Assembly: GCA_015680635.1 (NCBI GenBank)
Contig: JAABOA010000135.1
Span: 1-22,686, forward strand
From: Lunasporangiospora selenospora
Taxonomy: Eukaryota > Mortierellomycota > Mortierellomycetes > Mortierellales > Mortierellaceae
Direction: 5' to 3'
Length of the DNA: 22,686 nucleotides
This document shows positions 8,823 through 19,454 of the stretch, in pieces (within the stretch, counting starts at the first letter, position 1; the number at the start of each line of letters is the position of its first letter). The position numbers and the translations under genes were made by a program. The notes under the pieces were generated by a model, which was not told where the DNA came from, ran no database searches, and saw nothing but the letters and a program-made list of their open reading frames with translations.

Positions 8823-10537
8823 CCTCTCTCGTGGTCCCTTATTGCTTCTGTCAAAAGCCTGCCGTAGAGCTCTCAACGCAAGATTTTGGAATTGTCTTTG
8901 AGTGTTATAATACCCATTATGGTCCTGACGGCCAGAGCAAAGGATCTGCATCCCATCTTCAAGCAAACAATGAGCGTCTGCGCCAGGACACATCTCAATC
9001 AGGACAACAAAGGGAAGATATCCACCCCACTATTGGATCCGCTGACATTACCAACATGAACTCCTCAGCGATGGCAACACAAAACTCCTCAGATGCCAAC
9101 GGATTGGGCCAAAAAAAGCAACCCTCTCATCAAAGCAATTACAATGCCTGGCTGTCATTTCGCCCGCCCAAACCATCAGACCATGTCTCCCCTATCCACG
9201 AAGAAATTCGTCATTCTGGCCAAAGGCCACCACCCATAACACACAAGGGCAAAGAAGAGAGACGGATATGTGGATTCCATATGCATTCGCGCGACTGGAT
9301 CAAGTTTATTAATCTCATATGGAACCCAGAGCTAGCAAGGACAACTGACTCGATTCTAGCTGCGACAAGCGATGAAGGATTCGGGTTGGGAGTTTGGGAA
9401 CAATCGCGACTTTTAGCTGAACGGCACCAGGATATTGTCCGAAAACACCCATCTGTTTATTTGTCGATCATACTCCTCGCCAACGCCTGTCAGTGCCGCG
9501 CCCAACTAGCCTCTGTTGCACGTTGGCTTGAGTTAGAATCTGTCCTCGAGTTCCCAGAACTCATAGGAAAACCTCCACGCTGCTTCTGTGGCAAAGACAT
9601 GGTGCTTCGCTCAGCTTACCATGACCTAAAGCCAACGACAGTTTACGCCTGTGCAGACAGTCGCCTCGGTGGTTGCTCAAGAGTCTTGGAAGCCAGAACA
9701 CTGAGGCTTCTACCACCTTCTGAATCCCTGCATACTCTAGCCGATTTTGCTTCTCAGAAGCACACTGCTCCAGAACAAGATAAGGGAAAGGGGCCTTGGG
9801 ATCCCAGTAGCTATCTGTCACACGATGGGAATGAACGAAACCCCCCTACACCCTGCTTTGGAGATAGGAAAGCAATGGCCGGAGCATCTTCGTCCAGATC
9901 CGAAAGCGACTATGATGATAGTCATCCAGAAGATCCTGTAGATGGACGAGAGGGCGCACATTCAGCCAATTCAGCAAAATCCTCAGAGGATGACCTCGTA
10001 TCAGAGCAGTTGAAAGTGACGCCAAATGCTGCTTTGCCATTGCCTCCAGGCTTGATTCGAGTCAACGAACGAGTAGTACGAGCAGCAGTAACTCGAAATA
10101 CGTTGCTGGATAAAAGGGAGGAAGATTCAATGCAGAATACATTGCAACATAATGGACATGGTTCAGGATCAGAGGCGCATGACATAGCTCCGGTTCGGGA
10201 GCACCCGATGACACAGCTAGCAGCGGAGCTGGATCAATTTAACAGGGGTGTGATCCCACGACGAAGAGCCGTTGAGGCCCAAATTCAGGAGCTGGAGGGG
10301 CGTCTGGCTGTTTGGCAAGAGTCGGCCGAGCGACTAGAAAAGTATGCAACGGAGCTTCAGGAGTGTGGATTCGATAATCCCAAGTTGACATGCCGCGCGT
10401 GTAAAACCGGGACTTTGGCGCATGCAATCGTTCCTTGTTATCATCTGGTGATGTGCGATGCCTGCCTAAAGACTCATCGACTGTGTATTGTATGCAAGGC
10501 GCCGATTCAACAGCTCCAACGCGTATTTTGGGGGTAG
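8819..10537 (+). CDS. RING-finger protein with two GRF-like cysteine modules
   Basis: Single exon, 572 residues from the first in-frame ATG. The C-terminus is a complete C3HC4 RING: Cys525, Cys528, Cys540, His542, Cys546, Cys549, Cys556 and Cys559, with spacing C-x2-C-x11-C-x-H-x3-C-x2-C-x6-C-x2-C. This compact C-terminal form resembles the RINGs of IAP- and MIB-type E3 ubiquitin ligases, so E3 activity is inferred. A coiled coil (about residues 463-515) precedes it and may mediate dimerisation. Two CxC modules lie upstream: Cys9/Cys11/Cys29 with a distant CGFHMHSRDW (Cys151), and Cys255/Cys257/Cys278/Cys286. Both look like GRF-type zinc ribbons, which bind single-stranded DNA in other proteins; the first would be split by a roughly 120-residue polar insertion. 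The middle part (about 315-460) is acidic and Ser-rich. No targeting signal is seen. Fold assignment of the CxC modules is tentative; the RING is certain. Confidence 0.85.
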   Translation: MTSLVVPYCFCQKPAVELSTQDFGIVFECYNTHYGPDGQSKGSASHLQANNERLRQDTSQSGQQREDIHPTIGSADITNMNSSAMATQNSSDANGLGQKKQPSHQSNYNAWLSFRPPKPSDHVSPIHEEIRHSGQRPPPITHKGKEERRICGFHMHSRDWIKFINLIWNPELARTTDSILAATSDEGFGLGVWEQSRLLAERHQDIVRKHPSVYLSIILLANACQCRAQLASVARWLELESVLEFPELIGKPPRCFCGKDMVLRSAYHDLKPTTVYACADSRLGGCSRVLEARTLRLLPPSESLHTLADFASQKHTAPEQDKGKGPWDPSSYLSHDGNERNPPTPCFGDRKAMAGASSSRSESDYDDSHPEDPVDGREGAHSANSAKSSEDDLVSEQLKVTPNAALPLPPGLIRVNERVVRAAVTRNTLLDKREEDSMQNTLQHNGHGSGSEAHDIAPVREHPMTQLAAELDQFNRGVIPRRRAVEAQIQELEGRLAVWQESAERLEKYATELQECGFDNPKLTCRACKTGTLAHAIVPCYHLVMCDACLKTHRLCIVCKAPIQQLQRVFWG

Positions 10538-11369
10538 AGCTAAACCGGTGTGGGGTGATGATCTTGCAGGTGGTGGACGCATATTGGTCATGGTCTGTGG
10601 CTATGTGAACTGTCGTGCATGGTAGGGTAATGATCGGTGTCCACACGCATGCAGAGACTACTGGGCGCGGGAATCGAGAGAGCATGTTGCTTTGCTATGT
10701 ATCGGACGCAACACAAAAGACATCATTGCACATTGCATGGGCGGGGACATTTGTTTCGTACTCGTGCGCGCGGGACTAGAAGAAGAAGGAACTTTGACCA
10801 TTGGTCGTCTACACAGCAACAGAATTTGACAGACAAGGTTTTTATCTGAAGCAGATGACAACAATAAAAAATTTCCGGCCTCTCACATCCCGGGTGGATC
10901 GGGCAATTAAAGTAGCCAAAGTGAAGATAAGAGGGAAAGAAGGGAGTGAGGAGGGGAGGAGTGACGAACACGAAAAGAAAAGACCAGAAGAAGAACCGGA
11001 AAAGATGGGCAATTGAGAAGAAACAGAAATAGTGAGAGACGAAGAGTGGTGGCTGTCAACAGGGGTGTGTGAATGGGTGTGGCGGGTGCAAGAGAGGGAG
11101 CGAGTGTGTGTGTGGGTGGGGTGAGAAGAGGGGCTAGTAATGGACGGACATAGCGGGTGTGTTCGTGGCACACTCCATTTGCTGGGAGAAGGGAGAGAGT
11201 GAGAGAAAGAGAGGAGCCTACTGTAGCGAACAGTAAAAAATTCTCTCGCAGGCCTCTACGTCTCGAATTGCCTTTTTGCTCTCCATCTCGGCCATCTGGT
11301 CATCTCTCTTCTTTCCTTTTTTCTTTTTCTCGCTCTGCTCTGCCGCGAACAGCCCCATCTGCGGATCCC

Positions 11370-11389
11370 GCTCGCTCGCTCGCTCGCTC
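11370..11389. repeat. (CTCG)n microsatellite
   Basis: Five tandem CTCG units lie in the pyrimidine-rich part of the TUP1 upstream region. A similar short GCTC run is present at about 1816-1832. Confidence 0.8.
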
Positions 11390-11798
11390 ATTCTCTCACT
11401 TTCCTTTTTTTCTTTCTCATCTCGCTCCGCCCTGCTCCGGACTGCTCTCTTTCTCTCTTTCTCTCTTTCTTCTCTCGATCGCCTTTCTCTGGTTGCCCAG
11501 AGTCATCCCCGCATCCGGCTCACCGCGTGCCTCTCAGCCTAGCCCAGCCTAGTCCTGTCATATCCAGTCCCTCTCCCCCAGCCAGCCTTTCCTCCATTCC
11601 TCATTTCCCATTCGTTGATTGATCACCATCGACCCAACACACGCGTACTCCATCGCCCCGACCCCCATTCTCTTCCATCCTTGCACGACTACACCTCCTC
11701 AGCCTGCTGCGCTTCCGCTCTTCAATCTTTTGTCCACGATCCAGCCCGTGAAGGAAATTACGTCCTCTTGTTTGCATCCAACATCCAACCGTCATCAG

Positions 11799-12303
11799 GT
11801 CAGTTCTTACTTTATGACCCTTTCATTCTGTTCGCCTCCACATGGTCTACTCTCTCTCTCTGTTTGGCTCCATACACTTGCACAGATCTCTTGGCTCATC
11901 TGATGGCCATGGTTTACGCATGGCAAGAAATCACTGTGACCCACTTGAGTAATTCTAGATGGTCGCCTGTGGGTGATGGCCAATCAATCAAGCTTTGAAC
12001 CTTCCCCTCGCCCGGACAGCAATTTTTTTTTGTTTGATTGAGCCCAGACAGAATCCTTCCACAGTGTGCCACGGTGTGCACAGCCAGATATGCGGCGATT
12101 GGGTTTTCGGCCTTGCTAAAGGTGCTCTTTCTCTCTTTCTCTCTCTCTTTCTCTCTCTCTACTTTCTCCATATCCGATCGGAAGCTAGACCTGACATTTT
12201 CGCCCTCACTCTCACACGCCTTTTCTCGCCAAGCCGCTGCTACACCGCCTCTCCTTCACAGAAACTGGCTTTCCGTTACCAGACGATCGACTTTTCTTTC
12301 TAG
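11799..12303 (+). other. Possible 5' UTR intron of TUP1
   Basis: A donor-like ATCAG|GTCAGT at 11799 and an acceptor TTTCTTTCTAG at 12303, only five bases ahead of the TUP1 ATG, frame a 505-nt segment. The acceptor follows a strong pyrimidine tract. This would give TUP1 a spliced leader. It is inferred from splice motifs alone. Confidence 0.35.
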
Positions 12304-12308
12304 TTAGC

Positions 12309-15300
12309 ATGGCTGGGATCTACAACCACCGACCAATGGTGCCTGGACGCAGTTCAGGTGTTGTCGAGTGGCTCGACCTTATCAAGCAGGAGTTCGACAG
12401 CCTGCACCACGAAATTGCTGTGACAAAGAGTCAGCGCGACGAGTGCGAGCACAAAAGTATGCATTATTTAAGCGTCCCAAAGTTACATCTCCTCTCTCTT
12501 CCTCTCTGCCAAGTCTAGGCCGTTTTAACGATCTACATTAACTTCGTGCTGATTTTCTCCGCTATGGTGTTCGTTACTATCATCATTAATGTGTTTCTTT
12601 TGGGGTTTTAGTCAGTAGCCAAATTCAGGAGATGGAGGCTTTCAAGCGTGCCCTGTATGACCTGGAAGGGAAACACGAGTCCATGAGAGTGCAGTACCAG
12701 GCGTAAGGATGCAGCATAGCGACTTTTTTTTTTATATATTTTATCGTGGTTTCGAGTGAATCGCCTAGCCAGCACATTGAGTATACAAACTAACGCCATC
12801 TATCCCGACCCTGTTTGTCTCTTCTATTTCTTCGCTCGCTTACTCATTGATAATGAGATATTAGATGGGAAGAGGAGATCGTGCGTCTTCGACGGGAGGT
12901 TGAGCAAAGAGGAGGGGTTGTTCAACCACCACATCAGCCCGCACACAACCAGCCGCCTCCACCCAACATTGGCCATGGTCAGTCGAATCTCTTTGGTGGA
13001 ATCATCAGCGGGGGAGCTGGCGGTTCTGGATTGATTGCACCTCCACAGATGAGTGACACTTCACAACAGCCGCCCCAGTCATCTCAACAGTCATCACAGA
13101 CCCACCCGCAGCAGTCCCAACAGCAGCAGCAGCAACAGCAGCAACAACAACAACAGCAGCAGCATATGCAAGGTCCTCCTCCTCAAAAGCATCACCAACA
13201 CCCATCGTCACAGCCTCACCCCTACGGTGGGCCCAATAGCTCCCAGGCTCCTCACTCTCCCTATATGAATGGGGGCAATGGAATGCCGCCACAGCAGGGC
13301 CAGCCTCAGCCAAAGCGGTTCAAAATGGAGAGCGATGGTGCTCGATACAATGCCGAAGGTGACATTCCTCCTCCAGGGGGCCCAGGAAATATGTACGGAA
13401 ACATGTCCCCTAACCCCCATGCCAACGCCAGCGGTCAAGGACAAATGCCACCAGGAATGGGTCCTCCTTATCACTCACCTGCGCCACCCCCAAGTGCTTC
13501 CAAACAGCCCGTCAAGGCAGGAAAGGTATGGATATGTGTTTATCTAGATGAAAGACTGTGGAGAGAGAGAGAGAAAGAGAATGCTCTATGGATGTCGTTT
13601 ATATTCATAATTCACTGAGACTCTATCGCTTATTTGGTATGAAAGGGATCCACTGTCCAGGTCAAGGAAGAAGCTCAGGCATCCCCTGGTAGTAACAAGC
13701 GCAAGGGCGGTGCCGTAGCAACCACTCCAACTCCTAGCAATCGCTACCCACGCTCTGGAAACTGGAGCGAAGATGTTGACAATGTCCCAGCCCAGCTGAA
13801 GAGAGAGGGCCCCGATTGGTTTGCAATGTAGGTCACTGCACAACAGGTTGACTGGACTCGGTTTTTGATGGAAAGAGTGGATAGACCGCACTAACACAGC
13901 CTGCGATTTACTATCCTTCCGATCCCACATCACGTTCTCTCTCTCTTGCTCCCCCTTTTTAGCACAAACCCCAAAGTACCCCAGCTCCTTAAAGTTGATC
14001 TTGTACACACGATGGAGCACTCAAGGTATCGGCTGCTTCAGATTGCAGTATCACTGGTAGTCCACAAAGTATCCACTGATCCTAATCCTCTCTTAAACTC
14101 TACATCCCATATTATTTAAATAGCGTCGTCTGTTGTGTCAGGTTCAGTGGTGATGGCAAGTACCTTGCGACTGGATGCAACCGTAGTGCCCAGATCTACA
14201 ACATTCAAACAGGGCAGAGCGTTTGGTAAGCCACTGCCTGACAAGATCTGAAAGAAGATGGCATCTAGAATAGCTACGGAAGAGAGTATCATTTATGGAA
14301 AGTGCTAACTCTCCATCTCCTTGGTATATTTGTATGTGTGTTTGCCCATTCAAGTATCCTTGCGGACGAGAATGCAGGAAAAGATGATCTCTATATTCGG
14401 TCGGTATGCTTCAGCCCCGATGGCAAATACTTGGCCACTGGCGCTGAGGACAAGCAGATTAGGGTAAGGGCAATAGAGTTCGCCGTTTGGTTGCCGCTAC
14501 GCACGCATTTTCGTCATTTTCTTGGACAATTTTTAAACTGACTCGACGACGTACTTGTCAAACATCAAGATCTGGGATATTGCACACAAGAGGATTCAGC
14601 TGATTCTCAAGGGTCATGAGCAGGATATTTATTCGCTGGATTTCTCCAGGGACGGACGCACAATTGTTTCCGGCTCTGGTGACCAAACCGCACGAGTGTG
14701 GGACGTGGAATCTGGTATCTGTCGTTACGTACTGACAGTTGGAGATGCGGATATGAAGGACGCAGGCGTCACCTCTGTCGCGATCTCGCCGGATGGTCGA
14801 CTGGTAGCTGCGGGATCCCTTGATCGAATGGTACGGGTCTGGGACACCAACACGGGACAGCTCCTTGAAAAGCTTGAGGGCCACAAGGATTCGGTGTATA
14901 GCGTTGCCTTTGCCCCCGATGGCAAATCCCTTGTGTTTTTTTATCAGGTGCCAGGTATCAACGATTCGATCTGACCCATTATTTGATTATTTTCTCCAGG
15001 ACTTTGTCCTTTCCGTAGCCGTTTCTCCTGATGGCAAGTGGGTAGTCTCGGGCTCCAAGGACCGTGGAGTGCAGTTCTGGGACCCAAATACCACCCAAGT
15101 CCAGTTTATGCTACAGGGCCACAAGAACTCTGGTAAGGGCCAAAGTCTCAAATGATGGTTGACTTGAATCGTAGCATTATTCTAGCATCGTCTTACTAAT
15201 ATCTTGGTGCGTCCCTGCTTCGTCTTCAATAGTTATTTCTGTTGCATTGAGTCCAGCTGGCAAATATTTTGCAACTGGCTCGGGTGATACGAGGGCAAGA

Positions 15301-15330
15301 GTCTGGAGTTACGAGTCATTGCAAGATTAG
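12309..15330 (+). CDS. tup1: Tup1 general transcriptional corepressor (WD40), blade 5 incomplete
   Basis: Ten exons: 12309-12456, 12612-12702, 12865-13525, 13646-13827, 13963-14025, 14124-14225, 14355-14463, 14570-14947, 15000-15132, 15233-15330. They join in frame to 654 residues. The N-terminus ([10 protein letters not shown], then [17 protein letters not shown] and [19 protein letters not shown]) is the Tup1 tetramerisation/Ssn6-binding helix. Exon 3 encodes a Gln/Pro/His-rich linker with a poly-Gln run. The Tup1 signature just before the propeller ([18 protein letters not shown]) is present, followed by WD repeats ending QIYNI, IRIWDI, ARVWDV, VRVWDT, VQFWDP and ARVWSYES. Tup1 is a nuclear corepressor recruited by DNA-binding proteins together with Ssn6/Cyc8. 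Oddity: after [18 protein letters not shown] the sequence goes almost directly to [14 protein letters not shown], so the closing strands of blade 5 are missing. The intron there (14948-14999, 52 nt) is far shorter than the others (98-162 nt). An alternative donor at 14933 drops five more codons. Identity is certain; the exon 8/9 junction is not. Confidence 0.95.
13109..13165 (+). repeat. CAG/CAA run encoding poly-Gln in TUP1
   Basis: A mixed CAG/CAA tract encodes about 15 consecutive glutamines in the linker between the Tup1 N-terminal helix and the WD propeller. Poly-Gln in this position is common in fungal Tup1 and is likely length-variable. Confidence 0.85.
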
Positions 15331-16023
15331 AGGATATCCTATCGGTTATTTATATAGCCTCCATGTCATCATTGAAGAATTTGTCGTTTTATGTTTCCTC
15401 CACCTTCTTCTATCTCCTCTTTTAATGAACACGGTTACGATTTGTAAAGAATATTAGGGCGCCTGTCCCACGAGTGGCTTGTTTCCAAATGGGTACACAC
15501 TCTCCGTACGGTTTCTTGATGCATTAGGATTTCATGAACACTCTTCCATTCCACAACAGCCTACATCTACGAAACGAACCAGGGTTCTCAGACTGAGCGT
15601 ATACGAGGAATCGGTTAAGGGAGCATCAATTCTGCTAGGTAAAATCATCAAGCTCTCATTCACTGGGCCCTAGTGTGGTGCTGCACAAGTGCAAGACAAT
15701 CCGGCTGGACCATTCTTCTCTCTGTGTGTGCGTAAATGTTTTCTTTTTCTTTTTTATTTTTCAGTTGGCAACTCCAGCGCCCCATGCATTGCAGAAACGA
15801 GTGACATTCTATAATTGACGAGCAAGCGTCAAGAGTAACGGCTCCATGCATGATGTTGACCCATTCCCTGTACCAACACGCTCTTCTAGGACGCTGATTT
15901 CATTCCCGAGTCTGTCCTGCATGAAGTAGAACTTCTGCACAGATATCCCTCTCTCCCTCTCTCCCCCCATCATTACTTCGCACTCCAGGTTCACACGCAA
16001 CACGGCACGGAAACACAGAAAGG
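15331..16023. other. Spacer between TUP1 and the FAR1-domain gene
   Basis: No gene is evident in this 693-bp gap. The first part is presumably the TUP1 3' UTR. A C/T-rich block at about 15945-15970 (ccctctctccctctctcccc) precedes the next start codon, consistent with a leader. Short open frames here lack recognisable features. Confidence 0.45.
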
Positions 16024-16728
16024 ATGGCAGACCACGACATGAGCGACAGCAGTCGTATCTTAGCAAGCATTAGTAACGGAACCGGGTCCTCGTCTGTCCT
16101 CGCCACAGTCGCTAGTACGCTTGCAGGACCTGGAGTCGCTGGAGCAGAGGTCCTGAAGTCGCAGCCTCATACCGTCATGACGTCAGATGCCATACCCACC
16201 ACGATCGCGCAACCACAACCGCAACCACAGGGTCCAGTGTTTGCACACCCTCAGCAACAGGTGCCGACCCAGGCACAAATCTTGCAACAACATCAACAGC
16301 AACATCCATCGCTAGGCGGACAAGGATCACCCGTCACAATGACTACTTCGAGTGGAAGCAGCAGTGTCACGGTTGACTCGGCAGATGCAAGAGTAACGGG
16401 ATCGGGCATAACAACTCAACTGCCAGAGGGAACAATTGCTCTGAATGGCGAAGCTGTGTCAAAGCTACCAACCGCAGGACCATTTGGTCTTCATATTGGA
16501 TCTCTTACAAGTATTCCTACTACGACCAGTCAGTTGCTTCAGCAACAACAACAGCATCAGCAACAGCAAGTGGTTCATCAAGCCCAAACGAGTTCTCAGT
16601 CTCCAGCTCATCAACCACCGCCACCGCCACCACAATTACTGTTAATTCATCATCACCATCAACAACAAGAACATGAGCAACAACAACAGCACCAACAGCA
16701 GCAACAACAACAGCAACAACAACAGCAG

Positions 16729-16760
<32 letters not shown>

Positions 16761-19454
16761 CCAACATCAGCAACAGGAATTGGAGCAACAACGGCAGCTA
16801 AAGGAGCTCCAAGAACAGGAACAGCGTAGACTCCAACAATCCCAGGTTGCCGTGCCAGATCGGAGAACGATTGTTGACACTGAGGAGATTCTTGTTCCTA
16901 ATCAAGAGCAAGAATTTGATACACTTGAGGATGCGCAGCATGCGGCAGAGCGGTATGCTCGGAGCGTGAATACGGTTGTCATTGTCAAGCGTACCACAAA
17001 GGACAAACATGGCAATGTTGTTCAGGTAAGACCCCAGAGTTTCCTGGGGCTCGGTGACTATTGTATTACCTCCAGCATTGCTTTATCGGCCAAGTGTCTA
17101 ACTCGGGATTATTCTTCATACTACAGAAAGATCTTGCTTGCGAGAGACAGGGCGCGTACCTCGGCACAGCCAAAAAGACTCTGGATGCCAATGGAAACCC
17201 TGTTGCGAATGCAGGACTAAATGCCAATGCCAATACTAATATCCGAACAAAGAGATGTGGTTGTCCCTGGATGATTTCTGTGGGCTTTTCAAAGAAGCGA
17301 GGAAACCGTGACGGAAAACGGGGTCGATTCACCAAAGTCAACCTTGAGCATAATCACCCAGTCAATCCCTTACCCGAGTCGGATGCCCCCGCGCCTTCCA
17401 AGGCAACGATCAAAGAGGCCAAGCCTGGCAGAGGCACAAAAAGTTCTGGGACCGCCTCCAGCTCGCGCAGTCAATCAGGGCGGTCTCGAGGATCTGCAAC
17501 AGCAACGTCTGCAAATGATGCTCGGATGGGAACAGGCGCCTCGGGCAAGAATGCCACAGTTCGGGCCATTACAGATTACGACATGAGTGAATTTATGCCT
17601 CAAGGACCAATATTGCCGAGCGGCCGTAGTTCTGCGATGCCAGTTCAGATCTCTGCCATCCAGGCCTCGCACAGTTCCATGGAGTCGTTGCCAAGTGATG
17701 TGATCTCGGTACTAGGTGGAAGTCACCGGCCCATGCAGAACATGGTGCGGTCAGAGGTGACATGGGATGACCTAAAGAGTCAGTTGAGTCATATACCTTG
17801 GAATCTTCAGCAGGAGGTGATGAAGACGTTCATGGAGGTTCTACATTACACCATGAGGACCTTTCAGGTTCCTATCATTGGTGACGATCGACGCGCAGAT
17901 GCTGAAGCCGAAGCAGCAGCGACCGTTGCAGCGATTGCAGACGTGGTTGGAAGTCTTCCGTCCAACTTTAACCCACAGGCCTCTCAGGCCCAGCAGGCCC
18001 AGCATGCGCTGCAACATTCGCATCAACATCCCCAGCAGCATCCCCAGGCTCTTTCTCAAGCGCCTCCGCAGAATCAACAACAGCCCCATGCACACCCACA
18101 ATCCTCCATGCCATCGGTCCCTCCGACGGTACAGCAACATTCACAGCAGGATTCCCATGTTCAGCAGTTTAGTCGGGCGCATTCCATCACGGCTACACCT
18201 AATGTTATTCCTACTTCAATGGAGGGCATTAGTCATGACCTGACGGGGTCTACCCCCGCCTCTGACCTATTGCAATTGCATCGGACAGATGCAGCCGAAC
18301 TCTCAGCTGCTCTCAAAGATAAAGGTCATAGTCGCCAGGGCTCCCATGTTGTCATTCACGCGAGCAGCAGCGATCCCCCAAGTAGTACAGTGCCTGGCAC
18401 GCCTACTTCTGTCCAGGTACCTACGGCAATTGCGTCTGCAATAGCCACTTTGGCAACGAGTACAACCGCGACCTACACGCCAACATCGACATCCACCCCC
18501 CATTCGGTCTCTTTGAACGCATCACCGCTCGTGACACCTCTGCCAGCTTTTCGCAATGCGACGGTGACCCATGTACCGTCCTTGGAGGGGACACATACGC
18601 AGCACCAAACGAGTCTACTTCATCATAGTCGACAAGCTAGCCAATCAGGACCTGGTCATCATAGATCCTTGAGTGCGTCGAGCGTCGGAGCTGCAACTGG
18701 AGTTGGTACACCGATCCAGGCGTTGGATTCAGACGGCAACTTGATCAGCACGGCCCATGCACATGTACAGAACAATGGGCCTGGTGATAGTTCCAGTCTT
18801 CAATCCTCACCACTTTTGTCTCAACAAGCTATGGTAGATGCGGCATCGCGAGCGCGAGCACAAGTACAGGCACAGGTGCAGGCACAAGTACAGGCACAGG
18901 TGCAGGCACAGGTACAAGCACAGGCACAAGCTCAAGCACAGGCACAGGCGCAAGCGCAAGCACAATTCCAGCAGGCCCAGATCAACGCAGACCCCGAAGC
19001 GGCTGTCACAGCAGCACTTAAGTTGGCAAATCTGCCAGGACCAAACCCGTTAACCAGCGCCATGTCCAGTGCCGCCAACAATTCTCCCGATCAATCGGTC
19101 ACTCCGTTGGCTTCGACCCAATCACCCATTGCCATTGATTTGTTGGATGAGGCGGTCCGGATGCATGCACTTTCACCAAGCTTTACTCAGCACCTCCAGC
19201 AATTGCAGGAGCAGCAGCAGCAACAGCAGAGAGTACATATCCTACAGCATTCGCCAACACCAGCACCGTCCCAGCCGACTGTTGTTCAGGTTCACGGAGG
19301 TGGTGGTGGCGGTGGCGGTGGTGGAGAGGGAGGGGTTGGAGGAGTTGGAGTGGGTATTAACTCTATGGAAGTTACTCATGGTCATGATACAGAGGATATC
19401 AAAGAAGAGAACGAAGGAGAACCATCGAAAAAGAGAATGAAGACGGATCCATAA
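16024..19454 (+). CDS. Gln-rich protein with FAR1/WRKY-GCM1-like DNA-binding domain
   Basis: Two exons, 16024-17025 and 17127-19454, joined in phase 0, give 1109 residues. The intron (101 nt, GTAAGA...CTACAG) interrupts the DNA-binding domain. That domain spans about residues 299-415: a start like FDTLEDAQHAAERYA, a basic VIVKRTTKDKHG strand, then Cys339, Cys378/Cys380 in TKRCGCPW, and HNHPV (His409, His411). This order of Cys...Cys...His-x-His is the FAR1 zinc finger of the WRKY-GCM1 superfamily, found in Mutator-type transposases and in transcription factors derived from them. No transposase catalytic domain follows. Instead the flanks are low complexity: poly-Gln (about 217-250), Ser/Thr/Gln-rich regions, a long Gln-Ala/Gln-Val repeat (about 905-955), a poly-Gly run, and a C-terminal basic cluster KKRMK (1102-1106) that may be a nuclear signal. 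A transcription factor is the likely role; targets are unknown. Confidence 0.8.
16675..16773 (+). repeat. CAA/CAG run encoding long poly-Gln
   Basis: Almost uninterrupted CAA and CAG codons with a few CAC/CAT (His) form the longest poly-Gln tract of the window, about 30 residues, in the N-terminal half of the FAR1-domain protein. Confidence 0.9.
18850..18975 (+). repeat. Tandem GTACAGGCACAG-type minisatellite (Gln-Ala/Gln-Val repeat)
   Basis: About twenty 6-nt units (CAGGCA, CAGGTA, CAGGTG, CAAGCA variants) encode alternating QV and QA dipeptides. The first part shows a higher-order 12-nt period, VQAQ, and the second drifts to pure QA. The in-frame 6-nt unit lets the array expand or contract without frameshift. 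Confidence 0.9.
19298..19326 (+). repeat. GGT/GGC run encoding poly-Gly
   Basis: A run of GGT/GGC codons gives about nine consecutive glycines near the C-terminus of the FAR1-domain protein, likely a flexible linker. Confidence 0.8.

Larger units (their letters stand above)
10538..12308. other. Long spacer upstream of TUP1 with a purine/pyrimidine switch
   Basis: This 1.77-kb gap holds no convincing gene. An AATAAA at 10863-10868 may end the RING transcript. The plus strand is purine-rich from about 10915 to 11220, then pyrimidine-rich from about 11270 to 11600 and again at 12120-12165. In this window pyrimidine-rich tracts mark leaders on the transcribed strand, so the switch near 11240 could be a divergent start region. 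A (CTCG)n run lies at 11370-11389. The open frames here are low-complexity products of the skewed composition. Confidence 0.5.

Noticed and set aside
10842-11173. Minus-strand His/Thr/Ser-rich open frames
   Set aside because: Low-complexity translation of the purine/pyrimidine-skewed region; no domain or splice support.
11157-11552. Open frame of 131 codons upstream of TUP1
   Set aside because: Product is Ser/Phe/Leu low complexity caused by the C/T-rich tract; an overlapping frame is open for the same reason.
13005-13313. Antisense open frame with Ala/Val runs
   Set aside because: Mirror image of the TUP1 CAG/CAA poly-Gln tract on the opposite strand.
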